Of a DNA stretch of 58,000 bases, positions 1 through 11,724 are shown piece by piece (positions within the stretch are counted from its first letter, which is position 1; each line of letters opens with the position of its first letter). The stretch lies in contig NC_081408.1 in assembly GCF_030272615.1 (NCBI RefSeq), positions 336,196,793-336,254,792 on the forward strand. Direction: 5' to 3'. The translations under genes were made by a program, and so were the position numbers. The notes under the pieces are model-generated. The model saw nothing but the letters and a program-made list of their open reading frames with translations, had not been told where the DNA came from and made no database searches. The stretch is from Cryptomeria japonica. Its lineage: Eukaryota > Streptophyta > Pinopsida > Cupressales > Cupressaceae.

Positions 1-549
1 CTCGCAATGTCAGTCTGTTCACATGACGAACAAAATTTGACCATTACAAGCATGAGGGTGCTCTCGCACCAAACACATATTGTTGTTTACATTCAAATTG
101 TTGATTACAAATGCAAATATTCATTTAAATTTATAAAAGGGCAGCCACCAAATACAGTGAATACATAGTAATGAATTGAATACAAGGAGTTTTGTAGGGT
201 TAATTAAACATTTTAGAAATTTTATCAAATCATATTACACGATTGCAATGTTTTATATCATAATTTTTGTTGTTTATATTCATATTGTTGATTACATAGG
301 CAAATGATCAATTAAATTTATAAAAGGACAACCACAAAATACAATGAATACAAAATAATGAACTCAGTACACATTTATTGGATAGAATATCGATATTTAT
401 ATATATATATATAAAAGGCATGTCTGCCAAGTCAATACAAGTATTACAAAAATGTGGCATGTGTCATGTCCAAATCGATATACAATAAAAATGTAGAATA
501 TATCTGCATGTATTGGTCATTCTATGACCAAAACTAACACTATATGATC
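1..549. other. AT-rich non-coding left edge
   Basis: I see no reading frame here. The stretch holds an imperfect direct repeat (given separately) and a short (TA)n run near 400. It is the downstream side of the minus-strand gene whose last exon ends at 550, so it would include that gene's 3' untranslated region if the gene is transcribed. Confidence 0.6.
81..371. repeat. Imperfect direct repeat, two copies of about 100 bp
   Basis: The stretch at about 81-183, beginning TGTTGTTTACATTCAAATTG, returns at about 268-371 beginning TTGTTGTTTATATTCATATTG. Both continue with a shared run containing ATTTATAAAAGG and a ...TACA(G/A)TGAATACA tail. The spacing is about 188 bp. The copies differ by scattered substitutions, which points to an old local duplication. 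Confidence 0.6.
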
Positions 550-3118
550 CTAAACTTGTGGTGGATCATCAAAATCAAGCCTCTTCGATGCAGTACACGG
601 CTCTGTAGATGGCTGCAAAACCACAATTCAAAAGCCAAGTTAGAATTCTTTTGTAGAAAATAGTTCACAGTTAACAACATAACTATGCATTTAATTATAA
701 TTCCTTTGCAATTGAAATATAGATTACCTCATCAGCTAATCTAGGAGCTAATGTCTTCTCTCTCCTCTCCTTGTCACTCTTAGGAGTTTTCTTGAAGACA
801 TACTTAAATGGATCCATGTTATGGTCGTACCGTGAAGGGGTCTATTGAAGATTAAATGTACAATTAATACAATGTACTAACATAAATATATCAAAAACAC
901 TTAAAATCTATAATATAAAAAACAATGACGTACCTGTGCCTGAGATGCTTCTCCAACGGACTGAGGATGGCTCACCATCGATGTAGAAACTGTCGCTATT
1001 ACCTATACAAAAAATGTTCAAATATTAAATACAATTAATATAATAATATGTATTGAAGGTTAAAAACAATTAATTTTACATATCAAACAAAAGTGTACCG
1101 GATCTTGAGATGCTTCTCCAGTGCACAGAGGAGGGTTCACCATTGATGAAATAGGTATGGATATTTCCTATATGAAAAAATTATAAGATTATAATATATC
1201 ACAAGTTTGCATGTACGCGTGCATATAATCATGAAATCAAGAAAATAAAGTAGAGATACATACCTCTACCCTCTCTTGATCCACAGGTGAATCAGGTGCA
1301 TCCAACAAATCCACATAGCTCAATGGCCACTGTACATGTAAAATAGACAAAAAACACTAATCAATCTACAAACCCCAACTAATACTTGATTTCAACATTT
1401 TCAAACAACTGTACAACTAAAAATGTGTTCAATTACCTTCTTCCCATGTTTTGGCGTCTTCAAGGAATTCTTTTTCTTAGGACGAGCCCTAGAAGCGGAG
1501 GGGGTACCCTAAAAAACCAAAATTAACATGAGATATTAGTACAGATAATAAATTAAGCATAATTTTAAAAATCTAAAATGAAATGACTTGCATATTCCAT
1601 CAAAACAATACATAAAAAGGGTTGTACAAAATATGATACCATTAGCCTTGTAGGCCAAAATCGATCGCTGAGAGCATGATTTCAACAATCTGGGACATTT
1701 CATCCCTTGTCAACACCTACAAACCAAACATTGGACCAAGCATTAAAGATAGTTAGTAAATCTTGTATATTTTTGAACTCAAAGTGTACTATTCTATTTT
1801 AACATGTTACAAAATTTATACCTCAGGCATCGAAGTTGCAGCTATAGTAACTGGGGGAGGAGTATGGGATATCGCTACTGCATCCTGAAATGCATATTAT
1901 TTGTCTCAATTTAAATCGATGTATAAATGAAAATTCATTTATGTAATTACAAATTTAATGTGACTGATAAATAAAATGCTATGTCTATCGCTCATGGGAA
2001 AACACCATGTCCATCAACTCATCTGTCAGCGTGAAATCCTCAGTCGTGTGAGCTTGACATCTACTCCCAAAAATTGTGCATAGATGAGATGAGGATCCAT
2101 CTGCACCAGCTGCATCATCTATCCTCAAGCATATCTCTGAGCAATTGACACACATATGTTGAATTTGCTCTCTATCGCCACCTAATGGCTCATCATCTAA
2201 TACAATAGAGTGTGTTAATGACGTCCAATGCTGGATGATGGCACCAGTAAACATTGTGGTCACCTAAAGAGTTTGTAGCTCCATCGACTCTTTCAGCTCT
2301 ACTGGGACAGCCTGATGCACCTTGGGTTTGGGTGCTAGGCGGCGACAACTCTCCATAGGTAATCGCTTATGGGCTCCAAGTCTATCTTGGGCAAAGCCAC
2401 CACCTCTACCATGGAACTCTCTCATGTCAAAATAGTTTGGGCGCACATTGAGCAGAAACACACAATATACTTTTCTCAAAAAATATAATGACACCTCATA
2501 ATTATTACAAGGTGGATCATCAAAGACCATCCACCACCTCTACCAAAAAAGATTCTTCATCTGCATATTGGTACACCAATGTATGGGAAACCTCTTTGCA
2601 GTAAGAGGTAATGACTGACCAGTTTTGGGATCAACGAAAAGGGTACATATTTGTTGTTTAGTAATATTTTTGTTTTTTACTCCATCGTATGATAGCCCAT
2701 CAGCATAGAATTGACAACACCTATCCCTAAAGCTTCCCCATTTAATAATTTGTGTGGAAACATCTATGGCACCACTAGCTAATGTTTCTAGGCTAGTAGC
2801 GAGGGATTGATGATGCTCAAGTTCTAATGTTTTCAATTTAAAAATCAGTCTATTCATCTTAGATGTATTTTGTCCTAACTGATTAATTAATTGCTCCTGT
2901 GTTTCGGGTGTGTGGTCAAAAGGAGGAATTGGGGGTTGTTCTTGTGGGTTTTCAGGAGGTACATTTGGTTGTTCTTCTTGTGGATTTGAAGAATCTAGTT
3001 TTTGAAACAAAAAATGAAAAAACCTAATCAAAATTAATGAAATTAAATTCAAAATGTAAATCAAATTGAAAAAATAGGAAAGAAAGACAAAAATAAACAA
3101 AAACTAACCTTGATCCAT
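550..3118 (-). pseudogene. Ten-exon gene of unknown family, decayed
   Basis: The start is ATG at 3118, giving M-D-Q before a GT donor. Exons read from the minus strand are 3109-3118, 2006-2994, 1822-1884, 1640-1716, 1437-1508, 1264-1329, 1099-1167, 934-1002, 728-841 and 550-612 (ends in TAG). Introns have GT-AG ends, for example CAG|GTACGT at 933. Exons 1 and 2 sum to 999 nt, and every later junction falls in phase 0. The product opens with a Pro/Gln/Glu-rich tail, then an unrecognised conserved-looking region with NMQMKNLFW, VYCVFLLNVRP and HGRGGGF, and ends with short basic or acidic exons such as ARPKKKNSLKTPK. Two in-frame TAG codons (2540-2542 and 2264-2266) interrupt exon 2. Exon 4 is 77 nt instead of a multiple of three and meets TAA at 1642-1644. 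I do not recognise the family. It may belong to a transposable element, because a Tat-type LTR remnant lies directly upstream. The exon structure is well supported; the function is unknown. Confidence 0.6.
934..1167 (-). repeat. Tandemly duplicated 69-nt coding exon
   Basis: Exons 1099-1167 and 934-1002 are each exactly 69 nt, both in phase 0, with matching splice-site surroundings. The encoded peptides align along their length: both have S-x-S-M-V in the middle and G-E-A-S-Q near the end. An exon-plus-intron tandem duplication explains this and would keep the reading frame. Confidence 0.7.
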
Positions 3119-3246
3119 AGCCTGGAGGAGAAATCTAGCACCTCATTCGCAGTTTAAGATATAAAATGAAGAAAAAATGAAGTAAAACCCTGTTATTCAC
3201 GGGTAAATGAGACCTAGATTTTTTTTTTTTAACTTTTTTAATAGGC

Positions 3247-3420
3247 ACCGTGTATGCGGTTATCTTTGGATTATTAGCACGTACATGCTCATTTTCCTAT
3301 AAGTAGTGCGTACGCACTCATTTTCCTAGGCGTAGCGCGTACGCGCTCATTTTCCTAAAAGCAACACATATGCGCTACCTTCTCTAGGCTTGGGAATAAC
3401 AAACCTAAGTGCGTACGCGG
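3247..3420 (-). repeat. 29-bp tandem array with a palindromic GTACGC core
   Basis: Units start at 3247, 3276, 3305, 3334 and 3363, exactly 29 bp apart, with a further core at 3408. Cores include GTGCGTACGCAC and GCGCGTACGCGC, both perfect 12-bp palindromes that differ by paired changes. The spacers of the central units share CTCATTTTCCTA. The reverse-complement spacer (ACTTATAGG...) resembles the spacer of the array at 57911. Confidence 0.8.
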
Positions 3421-3535
3421 TGAATTCAAATTTTAGAACCGTGTACGTGCTGCTTGTTTTTCCATGTTTTTTTTTGGGTGGTGTCCACTTTTCTGACCAC
3501 CATCTTTGTGCACATACCCTCATTGCAACATAGTT
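3247..3535 (-). mobile_element. Remnant of a Tat-type LTR end
   Basis: Read on the minus strand, 3535 down to about 3480 gives GTGCACAAAGATGGTGGTCA followed by AAGTGGACAC. The same order occurs at about 57045-57091 around the polypurine tract and 3' LTR start of the Tat element at the right edge, except that the G-run is missing here. Below it (3440-3247) lies the same kind of 29-bp palindromic array as in the right-hand LTR. This is best read as the pol/LTR boundary and start of an LTR, minus orientation, truncated. No second LTR or target duplication was found. Confidence 0.55.
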
Positions 3536-3563
3536 TCTTGGTGTGTGAGGTTATTTAACCAAA

Positions 3564-3893
3564 TTAACCCCTCACTTCATTATTCAACTTGTCCCCTTTT
3601 TGCCAAATTATCTTTTCATGGGCTTTAACTCCTAGGTTAGCAAAATAGTCCGACACCTTATTATTTTCTCTAAAAGTATGAGAAATTTTACATTCTTCAA
3701 AAGTATTGATAATTGAATGAGATAAATTTATCCAATTAGCAATATTCCAAGAGGGACTTCTTTTTTAAGACATTGAATAATATTTTTAGAATCCCCTTCA
3801 ATCCATACCTTAGTGCAATTCATATGTTTGGCAATCAAGAGGGTCTGACAGGCTCTTATGGCTTCAACAATGTGGACTTGGGTAAATGTCGTT
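3564..3893 (-). pseudogene. LINE-type RNase H domain fragment
   Basis: On the minus strand from 3893 the frame reads VEAIRACQTLL, then VWIEGDSKNIIQCL, then after a one-base shift near 3750 WNIANWINLSH, ISHTFRENNKVSDYFANLGV, and a stop at 3564-3566. The order E-A-x(n)-EGDS-x(n)-H-x-x-RE-N-x-x-x-D-x-x-A is typical of the plant RNase H-like module (RVT_3 type) at the C terminus of non-LTR retrotransposons and related proteins. No reverse transcriptase is attached, so this is a short 3' fragment. It could also come from a domesticated RNase H-like gene. Confidence 0.65.
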
Positions 3894-5928
3894 TACTCTT
3901 ATAATGCACTATTTTTGTTGTCTCATGAAGATAGATGTTTATTCATGAGAAATGTCCTAAAGCTTTCAAAAATATGCTACTCTTAGAAACATTTCATGAG
4001 GATTTTTTCCTTATTGACTACATCGCTCAAGATTTTATCTAGTAGATTTTGGAAACTAATTATAGTTTGTTGGATGCCCTACCCTGTATATTAGAGGTAG
4101 AGGATAATTGTTAGGAATGAGAGGTGTTGATTTTTCTTTGTAGGGATCTATTATTTTATATTCTATAGAGGAGAAATATCTTGATCTTTATATTAATGAT
4201 TTGAGGTTGCAAGTGTATTACGACTGTGTTTATGGTTTTTGAATGATGAATTGGTTTGGGGCTTAAAAACTAAGGGTGTTATTTTCCACCTAAAAATATT
4301 TATCCTTCCATCTATTGACATCTCTTTTCTATTTATGTTAATTCTCCTATTCTATGTTATTCTTCTTCTTAGAAGTGTTAATTTACATGTTGTTACATTA
4401 CTAAAAGTTACTTAGATCTAATATTTGCATTATTTTTCTCTAAGGGTTAATGTAAAAAATAAACTTTGGAGTCCACTATAATTGCACACTTGTAGGTACT
4501 TGTATCAAGCATTTTATTTAGTAAATATTTGACCTTCCTGAGCTTGTATCTTTTGCTTTTTAGCTTTGATTTCACTTTTGTTAATGATTTTAAAATATTA
4601 GCATCATTATTGATAAATGAACCTTTTTTTAGATTTTTTGGTCAATTTCTCAGTGAGGCACCCTTATAACCTATCATGTCTGGGGCATTTTTTTATGTGA
4701 TTTTTTCTCAATTTTACTTGAAACGATGCTCTAAATCACATTTTCTCAAAGAGGGAGAAAATGTAGATGCTAAAAATTGGTCAATTCTTGCATTCTTTAT
4801 TTTTAACCTAATCGCGTGTATAGTCTTTACTATTCATCAATCCTATCTCGCTTCTCTCTTCCCATTATCTTTCATGTTGATATCATTTTATCCCTATTTT
4901 GAGTTTGGGATATCATTTTTTCCTAAAATACATGCCATTGATGTCAGTTCAACTCTATTTTGATCTTGTAACATCAATTCATCCCAAAACCTATTTTGAT
5001 GAGGTCAATTTGCTCCCATTTTATCGCGCAACTTCTTTTTTCCCATTTTTGTCTTGTTGACATCCTTTTCTCCCAATTTTGAGTTCATGACATAATTTTG
5101 ACCTCTTCTCTTTCCCCATGGCATCGCATCAGTCTCATTTTAGTCATTTGACTCGCTTTGACCCAACTTGCTCGCTTTTACCCCATTTAACCTAATTTCC
5201 CCATTTTCTATCTAAACCTTCCCAATTCTTCCCAATTTCATCCAATTTGACCTAATTTGACATAATTTGACCAAATTAAGGTCTCTAGACATCGGTTTGA
5301 CTTAGTTCCCTTTTAGTTTTAATTAATTAAACCCCCGTTCTTACTAAGAATTCTTCTAAAGTTAAATAAATAAATTTAATAATTTATTTATTTGTCCCTT
5401 TTGTCTATTAATTAAATAAACTTATTTTAATTAATTAACCCATAAATGAGAATAATAAATTAATAAATTATATCTATTAATTAATTGTTTTTATATTCTT
5501 CTTAAATATAGATAATTAATTAATTTTATTTACTAATTCATCTTTATCTATTTTTTTTTGTGAGATAGTTAATACATTTTATTTATTAATTATCTCTATT
5601 TATCCTCTCATATGAGGATAATATCTACTATATACTAATTTAATTCTTCATAATAGCCTCCTAATTTTTGAATTTGAGAAACTAATATCTTTCCTTATTT
5701 TAATTGATTTTCAAAAATTAGTCTTTTTGACAATATCTCATTTATCTTAATTTTAAATTTAAAAATGAGATATGCACATTCAAAAATTATCTTTCTTCCA
5801 TCTCTTCTTCTTTATCTCCTTCATCTTCGTCCTTCCTCGAATGATAGCTTTGTCATGCACTTAATTAGGTACATGTCCAATTAACCAAAAATAATTTTGA
5901 TCTTGGTCATCCACCGAGTCTCAAGTTT
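3894..5928. other. AT-rich intergenic DNA, no recognisable gene
   Basis: The region has many stops in all frames. From about 4860 to 5290 it holds a degenerate run of phrases built on CCCATTTT / TTTGACC / GACATNATTTT, a decayed low-complexity repeat without a clear period. From 5320 to 5640 it is dominated by TTAATTAATT-like tracts. A 95-codon hydrophobic frame at 4676-4963 overlaps the degenerate repeat and is not credible as a gene. Confidence 0.6.
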
Positions 5929-5964
5929 TCTATTGTAATGCCCATCAAAATACCCTAGAGAAAC

Positions 5965-8900
5965 TGTAATGCCTCGTTAGGAACCCTAAAGGAAAAACAT
6001 CATAATCTATGCAAATAAGGGTGAAATAATTTATTTATTTTTTGAAATTAAGTAAATTAATTTAAACCTTAGCACACCTAATAACATAGCGGAAGTCTAA
6101 CACCTAATTTTCCTAAGGGTTACCAGTGAATATTACTTCGTAAATTAAATATTTAAGATAAAATTTCCACAATGAAAGAATCTAAAATACTTCAAGCAAT
6201 CATATATTATATACAATAGAATTAAGTAATTGAAGTAGCATACATTACAATATTTCTTTGTTTTCAATATTCGAAAATACATGTTTTAAAAAATGAAATT
6301 ACATCATGAGCTAAAATGTTACAAAGTGAAAGTTACATAAAGTTTCTTTTCAAAACCTCTAGTTTTCAACTGAATAATGGATAGGAACAAGAGCCGGTAC
6401 ATGAATCATGATCCAAGAACATCAGCAAAGTCCTTCCTCGCCTGAAGATATGTTCCAGTACATCCGATGGGAAGTGACACTACCACCCGACCATGTGATT
6501 CTGAGAAGGAACCACCCCACCGTGCTGGAGATAGTAGATAACCCTCAAGCAAGCAAAATGAAACAAGAACGAAAGAACTACAAGACTCCACTTACATTCA
6601 TGTGACCCAACTCACAATACAATAGTGACTCTAAGGAGAAAGTGTCATCGCATGTCTTATGGTGGATACCATGGTACGACCTCCATAGGTCCTGGCCCCC
6701 ATCCTGGGTTATCCTGGTCACCTCTCCCGAACCTCCAACTCCAACTAAGACTCATGCGGACCTTACCAATCCTCTCATGAAGACAAGGTGGTAAGTTTTC
6801 CATTCCAGGCCTTCCCGCTACATTATGAGGCCTGTACTAGCACTCACCTATGTGCGAGGCACATTATTTTATTTAGGTTTTTATTCTACCCTTCCCTAAT
6901 CATTTATTAGGTTTTCACTTTCTTAACCAACTTCCAACGGGTTATCCTGTCACCACTTTGGGCATTGCCCCTACTCGAAAGCCACTCTCTCTCTTAGGAC
7001 ACTACAGGTTAGTTCTATCTACAAAAATCTATGGCAACACAGACAGCCATTCCCAATCTTGACCTACCTCGAATGAATGATACATAATTACTAACCTAAG
7101 GTTGACCATTACGAACAACTCACAGTGGCTCATTTCCATAAGGTTATACATCTAAATAACTAGCCAAGACACGACACACAAGACATACTGACAACATGAC
7201 TTAATGTACTTAGTTGCGACCACCATATAAAACAAGGTAATCTTACGTACCAACACCTATCACAAAATTAACTTGCAATACGAATATACGTTGTCAAGAC
7301 ACGAAGAACAATATGGTCAGTAAAACACAAAATTTTACACTTATTGACAAGTTTAAGAGTTCAATTACTCTTGTTAACTACTACAGGTACGCCACCTTAA
7401 TAATTTCCATTTATACAATAGATGAAGATTAAAATAGATATATTTATTTCATCAAGGAAGTCTTACAATAAGACATAATACATTTCTTCCATATAATAAC
7501 AAGTGTGAAATTTGAACTTAAACACTATTCCACTTCTATAGTCATAACGTAATCACAACTTCTATTATATGATTTTATTTAACAATCCCTAACGATAAAT
7601 AAAACATAACCATAACTATTTCATAAGCAAGACAATAACATGACATATAACAGAGATTGTAAATATTAATGAACATAAACTAAGAAATTCCTGACCTATT
7701 TGAAGTGTTGATCAATATGCAAGACCTTAACACCCTCTCGCCGATAAATGCACCTTGCTTGCGATCCTTTTCACCAATACTTTCCAACTCTATCAAAAAA
7801 CAAACAAACAACTCTCTTGATACTATCAAAACACTATCCTCTCTAAACTTATTCTTCTTTCTACAATCCACAGTCCTTCCTTGGATACAAAAAATGACTT
7901 CTCTAATCCTTCATTGCATCTCCCCCCCTCTTCTCTTCCAACTCAATGGTCTATATATAAGGTTGTCATCTATCCTCTTTCCTACTTTCAAGCTACCTCT
8001 ACTAGAGGTGGATTGACTCTAAGTGACACCACTCAAGATCTAATTACATCATAACAGTCCTAATCATATATGAACACCTATGTGTTCACCATGTAAAGTT
8101 ATGCATTAAGCATTTCATGACACCACACCGCTAAAGTGGTTAAGTCCATATTAATAATTTATCCATCAGGCTTTTAACTCTAAGACTAAGTCGACTTTAC
8201 TAAAAATAACTTCCTAAAAATAAGCAAATTAAATAACTATCTTATACATGTTGATAATGGTGGAGATGGATGGGTTTACGTGGGTTGGTAAACCACATTA
8301 TTCTCCAAGTTACTCCCTACATTACCTCTTAACCCTTCATTAATTCCTTCCACGACATACCTGAATGGATATGGTTGCATATAAATTGGTGTCACTTTCT
8401 ACTTAGGTGGTGAGTGAATCAACGTGGAGAAGCCTTTATTTAAAAGGGAGGAGGGTCGACTAAATAAACCGGTCTCCCTGCCATTACACCGTGGTTGGTT
8501 ATCACTTTGAACAGTGAGAGGGTGAGAGGTGTCATTGCTAACTGTAGTGTTTTAATGGAGGATACCTCTTATTGCTCGCTGACTGCAGTGATAGTGGAGG
8601 AAGAGGGAGTGCGTGGTTTATGAAGGTGGAGGGTAGTTGGTGGTAATACCGACTCCTCCCTATATTAAGGGGGGTGGTCGATATTACCATCGACCACCGT
8701 TGACCAAACTATAACCCCCGCCACCTCCTATTCAATCAAATTTATTTAATTCGCTTTAATATAATTTCATTATTATGTTTTATTAATTAATTAATAACTT
8801 TCATTTTAATATTTAAACATTAATCTTCCTAGCAATTTTACGTTTAAATATATAAATATATACTTGTTTTCAAATGCTTATAACTAATGACCCCTTTTTT

Positions 8901-9931
8901 TCATATAGATTTATATTCGAACAATCGAATTATATATATATATATATAAACTCGTTCGAAAAGCTTATTAATATAATATATCTATAATTCTAACTTTACA
9001 TGCATAATCCAAAACACAATAACCTGATGGGCAATATCAACTACTGATAAAATGATCACCTTATCTTAACTCCAATAACTACTTATAAGTGACTATTGCC
9101 TTCCGAGTATATTATGCCCTTACATATATTCAAATGATCGAATTGCAACTATCGAGCTAACAAGCTGATAAAATTCATATCAACTCATACCAAGATATTA
9201 ACTCGTCCTTTATAAACAATATTAAGTCACTAGATCACTTGATTCTTTTTCCTCCAATTAACAAAACTACTCTTTACTCTTATAGACGTAATAAATGTAA
9301 CAATTACCAATGACATACAAAAATTGGGAACACTGGACACGCAAACTGAGCAAGCATCATGCGACTTTTATAAAGATCAAACAATAAAATATGAAGACCA
9401 AACCAATTGACAAAATGACTAACTGAAGGCACTCACCTGAGTGTAACTGACTAAAAATAGGGTTAACTACTATCTCCTTCACTTCCATCAGAAACTATAA
9501 GGCACGCTCAGACCTGTGTAGCCAGGTGGAGACGATACCCCGTACCTAGCCGGTACTTGTACCTGCAACATCCTGCATCACCGACCACACATGCATACAT
9601 ATATATATAGAAATTTCAACATACACACTGATGAAGGAGAATCGTGACGTTCCCTGTCTCACCGAGATGAGTGAAGAAAAATCATCCCCTTGCATCCCAT
9701 ACACTCACAGATACACAACACACAATGCATAGATGAAGTAAAGTGTTAGTACATAGCAATGAACCATATACAACCATAAAACATAAGTACATAAATACTG
9801 CAAATAAATCATATATCTCATAATCAGATAAAACATGGAACAATGTTATATAATTATGAATAACAAATGATAATGTATCCACTGAGAATAACAAGAACAA
9901 AATATCAGTTTAAACGAGTAGGGGTACTACA
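5965..9931 (-). repeat. 3' LTR of the chromovirus (3967 bp)
   Basis: This aligns along its whole length with 14782-18742 and has TG...CA ends on the element strand (TGTAGTACCCC...GGCATTACA). In the aligned stretch 6650-6750 against 15466-15566 I count 11 differences, 9 of them transitions. Short open frames inside (around 6400-6600 and 7680-8020) are shared by both LTRs on both strands and show no protein similarity I recognise; I treat them as chance. An (AT)n run lies at 8933-8949. The stretch 9590-9620 contains a TATATATATA run that could serve the LTR promoter. Confidence 0.93.
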
Positions 9932-9945
9932 TTCTCCCCCCCAAG
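9932..9945 (-). other. Polypurine tract of the chromovirus
   Basis: The minus strand reads CTTGGGGGGGAGAA immediately before the TGTAGTACCCC start of the 3' LTR. An all-purine run at exactly this place is the primer for plus-strand DNA synthesis in LTR retroelements. Confidence 0.85.
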
Positions 9946-9966
9946 ACTAGGCTTACTCCTGGAAGC

Positions 9967-10125
9967 CTAAAACAAATATGAATATAACTCTCTCATCTTC
10001 ACTGCATCCTCCCAAGTTGCTGAGGTCTCATCATTTGGGTCCTATAGGACCCTTACCTGGTCGATGGTGCGACCCCTGAGGATCAAATCCTAACGCTGAA
10101 GAATGCGCATAGGTTCCATGGAAAG
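9967..10125 (-). pseudogene. Chromodomain-like C-terminal tail of pol
   Basis: After the integrase the same frame continues as MRILQR, DLILRGRTIDQVRVL, DPNDETSATWEDAVKMRELY and ends in a stop at 9967-9969. The TWED plus aromatic-ending helix is the classic end of chromovirus chromodomains, which direct integration to certain chromatin. TAG codons at 10126-10128, 10090-10092 and 10042-10044 interrupt it. The last sits where tryptophan is normally found in the family; the others replace residues that could have been glutamine. Confidence 0.75.
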
Positions 10126-11724
10126 CTACCCATCCTCGACCTGCAAAGAGTTCCAATCAAGAACATGTGTCACATCAAGGTGATAAGGTCGAAGAACTGA
10201 AACATGAAAGACATCGTGGATGCGGGATAGACTCGGTGGCAAGGCAAGGTGGTAAGCAACAGGACCTATCCTCTCAAGAATCTCAAAAGGGCCAATGAAC
10301 CGAGGTGCCAACTTAGAACCCTTTCCATAACGGATCGGACTCTTCCATGGACGCACTCTTAGAAACACACGGTCACCAATAGAAAATTGATGATCTATCC
10401 TATGAGCATATGCACACTTCTTCTGCCTATCCTGTGTAGCTACCAAATGCTCTCGAATCTGCTCAACTTGTTGCTCCATCTCCCGAAGAATATCCGGACC
10501 TATAAGCACCCTATCTTCTAACCGATCCCAACTCAAGGGAGTATGGCAAGGACGACCATATAATGCCTAAAAGGGGAACATACCTATGGAGCTATGATAT
10601 CCATTGTTATATGCAAACTCTACAAGGTAGATAAAATCCTCCCAACGCGACTGCAGGTCCATAACATACATCCGAAGCATGTCCTCCAAAACCTGATTCA
10701 CTCTCTCTGTCTGACCATCCGTCTCTGGGTGATAGGCTGAACTAAAGTTCAACTATGTTCCCAAAGCATGCTGAAGTGAGGTCCACAAGGCTAAGGTAAA
10801 GACAGGATCTCTATCAGAGATGATCCACCTCGGAACCCCATGCAGTTTCACTACTTCCTCCAAGAAGACTCGTGCCACCACGGCGGCTGTATAGGAAGCT
10901 CGAATAGGAACAAAATGAGCAATCTTAGTCAACCTATCAACTATGACCATGATGGCATCATGTCGACGTGAAGAGACATGCAACCCAATAATGAAATCCA
11001 TGGAAATGATATCCCATTTCCAATCTGATATCAAATTAGGTTGAAGAAGCCCTACCGGGTGCTGATGCTCTGCCTTCACCCGCTGACATTCTAAACATTT
11101 TGACATGAAATCAGCAATGTCATGTTTCATGCCTTCCCAATGATAAATTTGTCTAAGATCTGTGTGCATCTTCTTGACACTTGGATGTGCCAAATAAGGT
11201 GCACAATGGGCCTCAGTCATGATCAAGATGCGAAGACCCTCTAAAGAAGGTACATAGATCTGCCCATGGTGACGAAGAAGTCCATCTGCCTCAAGATTAT
11301 ATCCAGAATATCTTCCCTCTAAAGGCCTTCCGGACTCTATCATGGTTCTAACATCTTGATACCAAGTATCCTGAGGGAGAACTCTGAGAATCCTCTCTCT
11401 CAAGTCAATTCCAAGGGACAATACCGAAACTTCATGCCGCCTACGGTTCAAAGCATCTGCCACCACGTTCTCTTTCCCCTGAATGTATCGAACATCAAAA
11501 TCATACTCACAGAGAAATTCCATCCATCTCCATTGTCGAGCATTCAAATTTGGTTGTGTGAAAATATACTGTAGACTACGGTGATCACTATGCAGTTCAA
11601 AACGATGCCCTAACAGAAAATGATGCCATCTAACCAAAGCATGAACTACAGCTACCAACTCCAAATCATGAACTGGATAGTTCAACTCATGGTTCTTGAG
11701 TTTGCAAGACTCATAAGCAACCAC
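10126..11724 (-). pseudogene. RNase H (rest) and integrase region of the chromovirus
   Basis: The frame opens inside RNase H (NHELNYPVHDLELVAVVHAL, FELHSDHRSLQYIF, GKENVVADALNRR). It then has the integrase zinc-binding region (LAHPSVKKMHTDL...CLECQ) and catalytic core (aspartates in WDIISMDFI and IISDRDPVF, glutamate in ETDGQTERVNQ). The C-terminal segment KLAPRFIGPFEILERIGPVA and the RIHDVFHVSVLRPY motif follow. The three integrase acidic residues are all present, but TAG codons at 10753-10755 and 10567-10569 split the chain, and a TGA at 11725-11727 separates it from the upstream part. All segments stay in one frame, so the damage is by base substitution only. Confidence 0.9.

Noticed and set aside
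3247-3420. Possible CRISPR or bacterial operator array
   Set aside because: The 29-bp period recalls CRISPR repeats, but there are no 30-40 bp unique spacers and the context is an LTR.
4676-4963. 95-codon hydrophobic frame
   Set aside because: T-rich low-complexity DNA naturally gives Phe/Leu/Ile-rich frames. There is no motif, and it overlaps a degenerate repeat.
6406-6605. Overlapping 61- and 65-codon frames on both strands, repeated at 15222
   Set aside because: They are inside the chromovirus LTRs, so the repetition is due to the LTR pair. There is no protein motif and codon pattern does not favour either strand.
7680-8016. Paired frames (63 and 103 codons) repeated at 16496-16832
   Set aside because: Also LTR sequence; conservation follows from recent duplication of the LTR, not from coding constraint.
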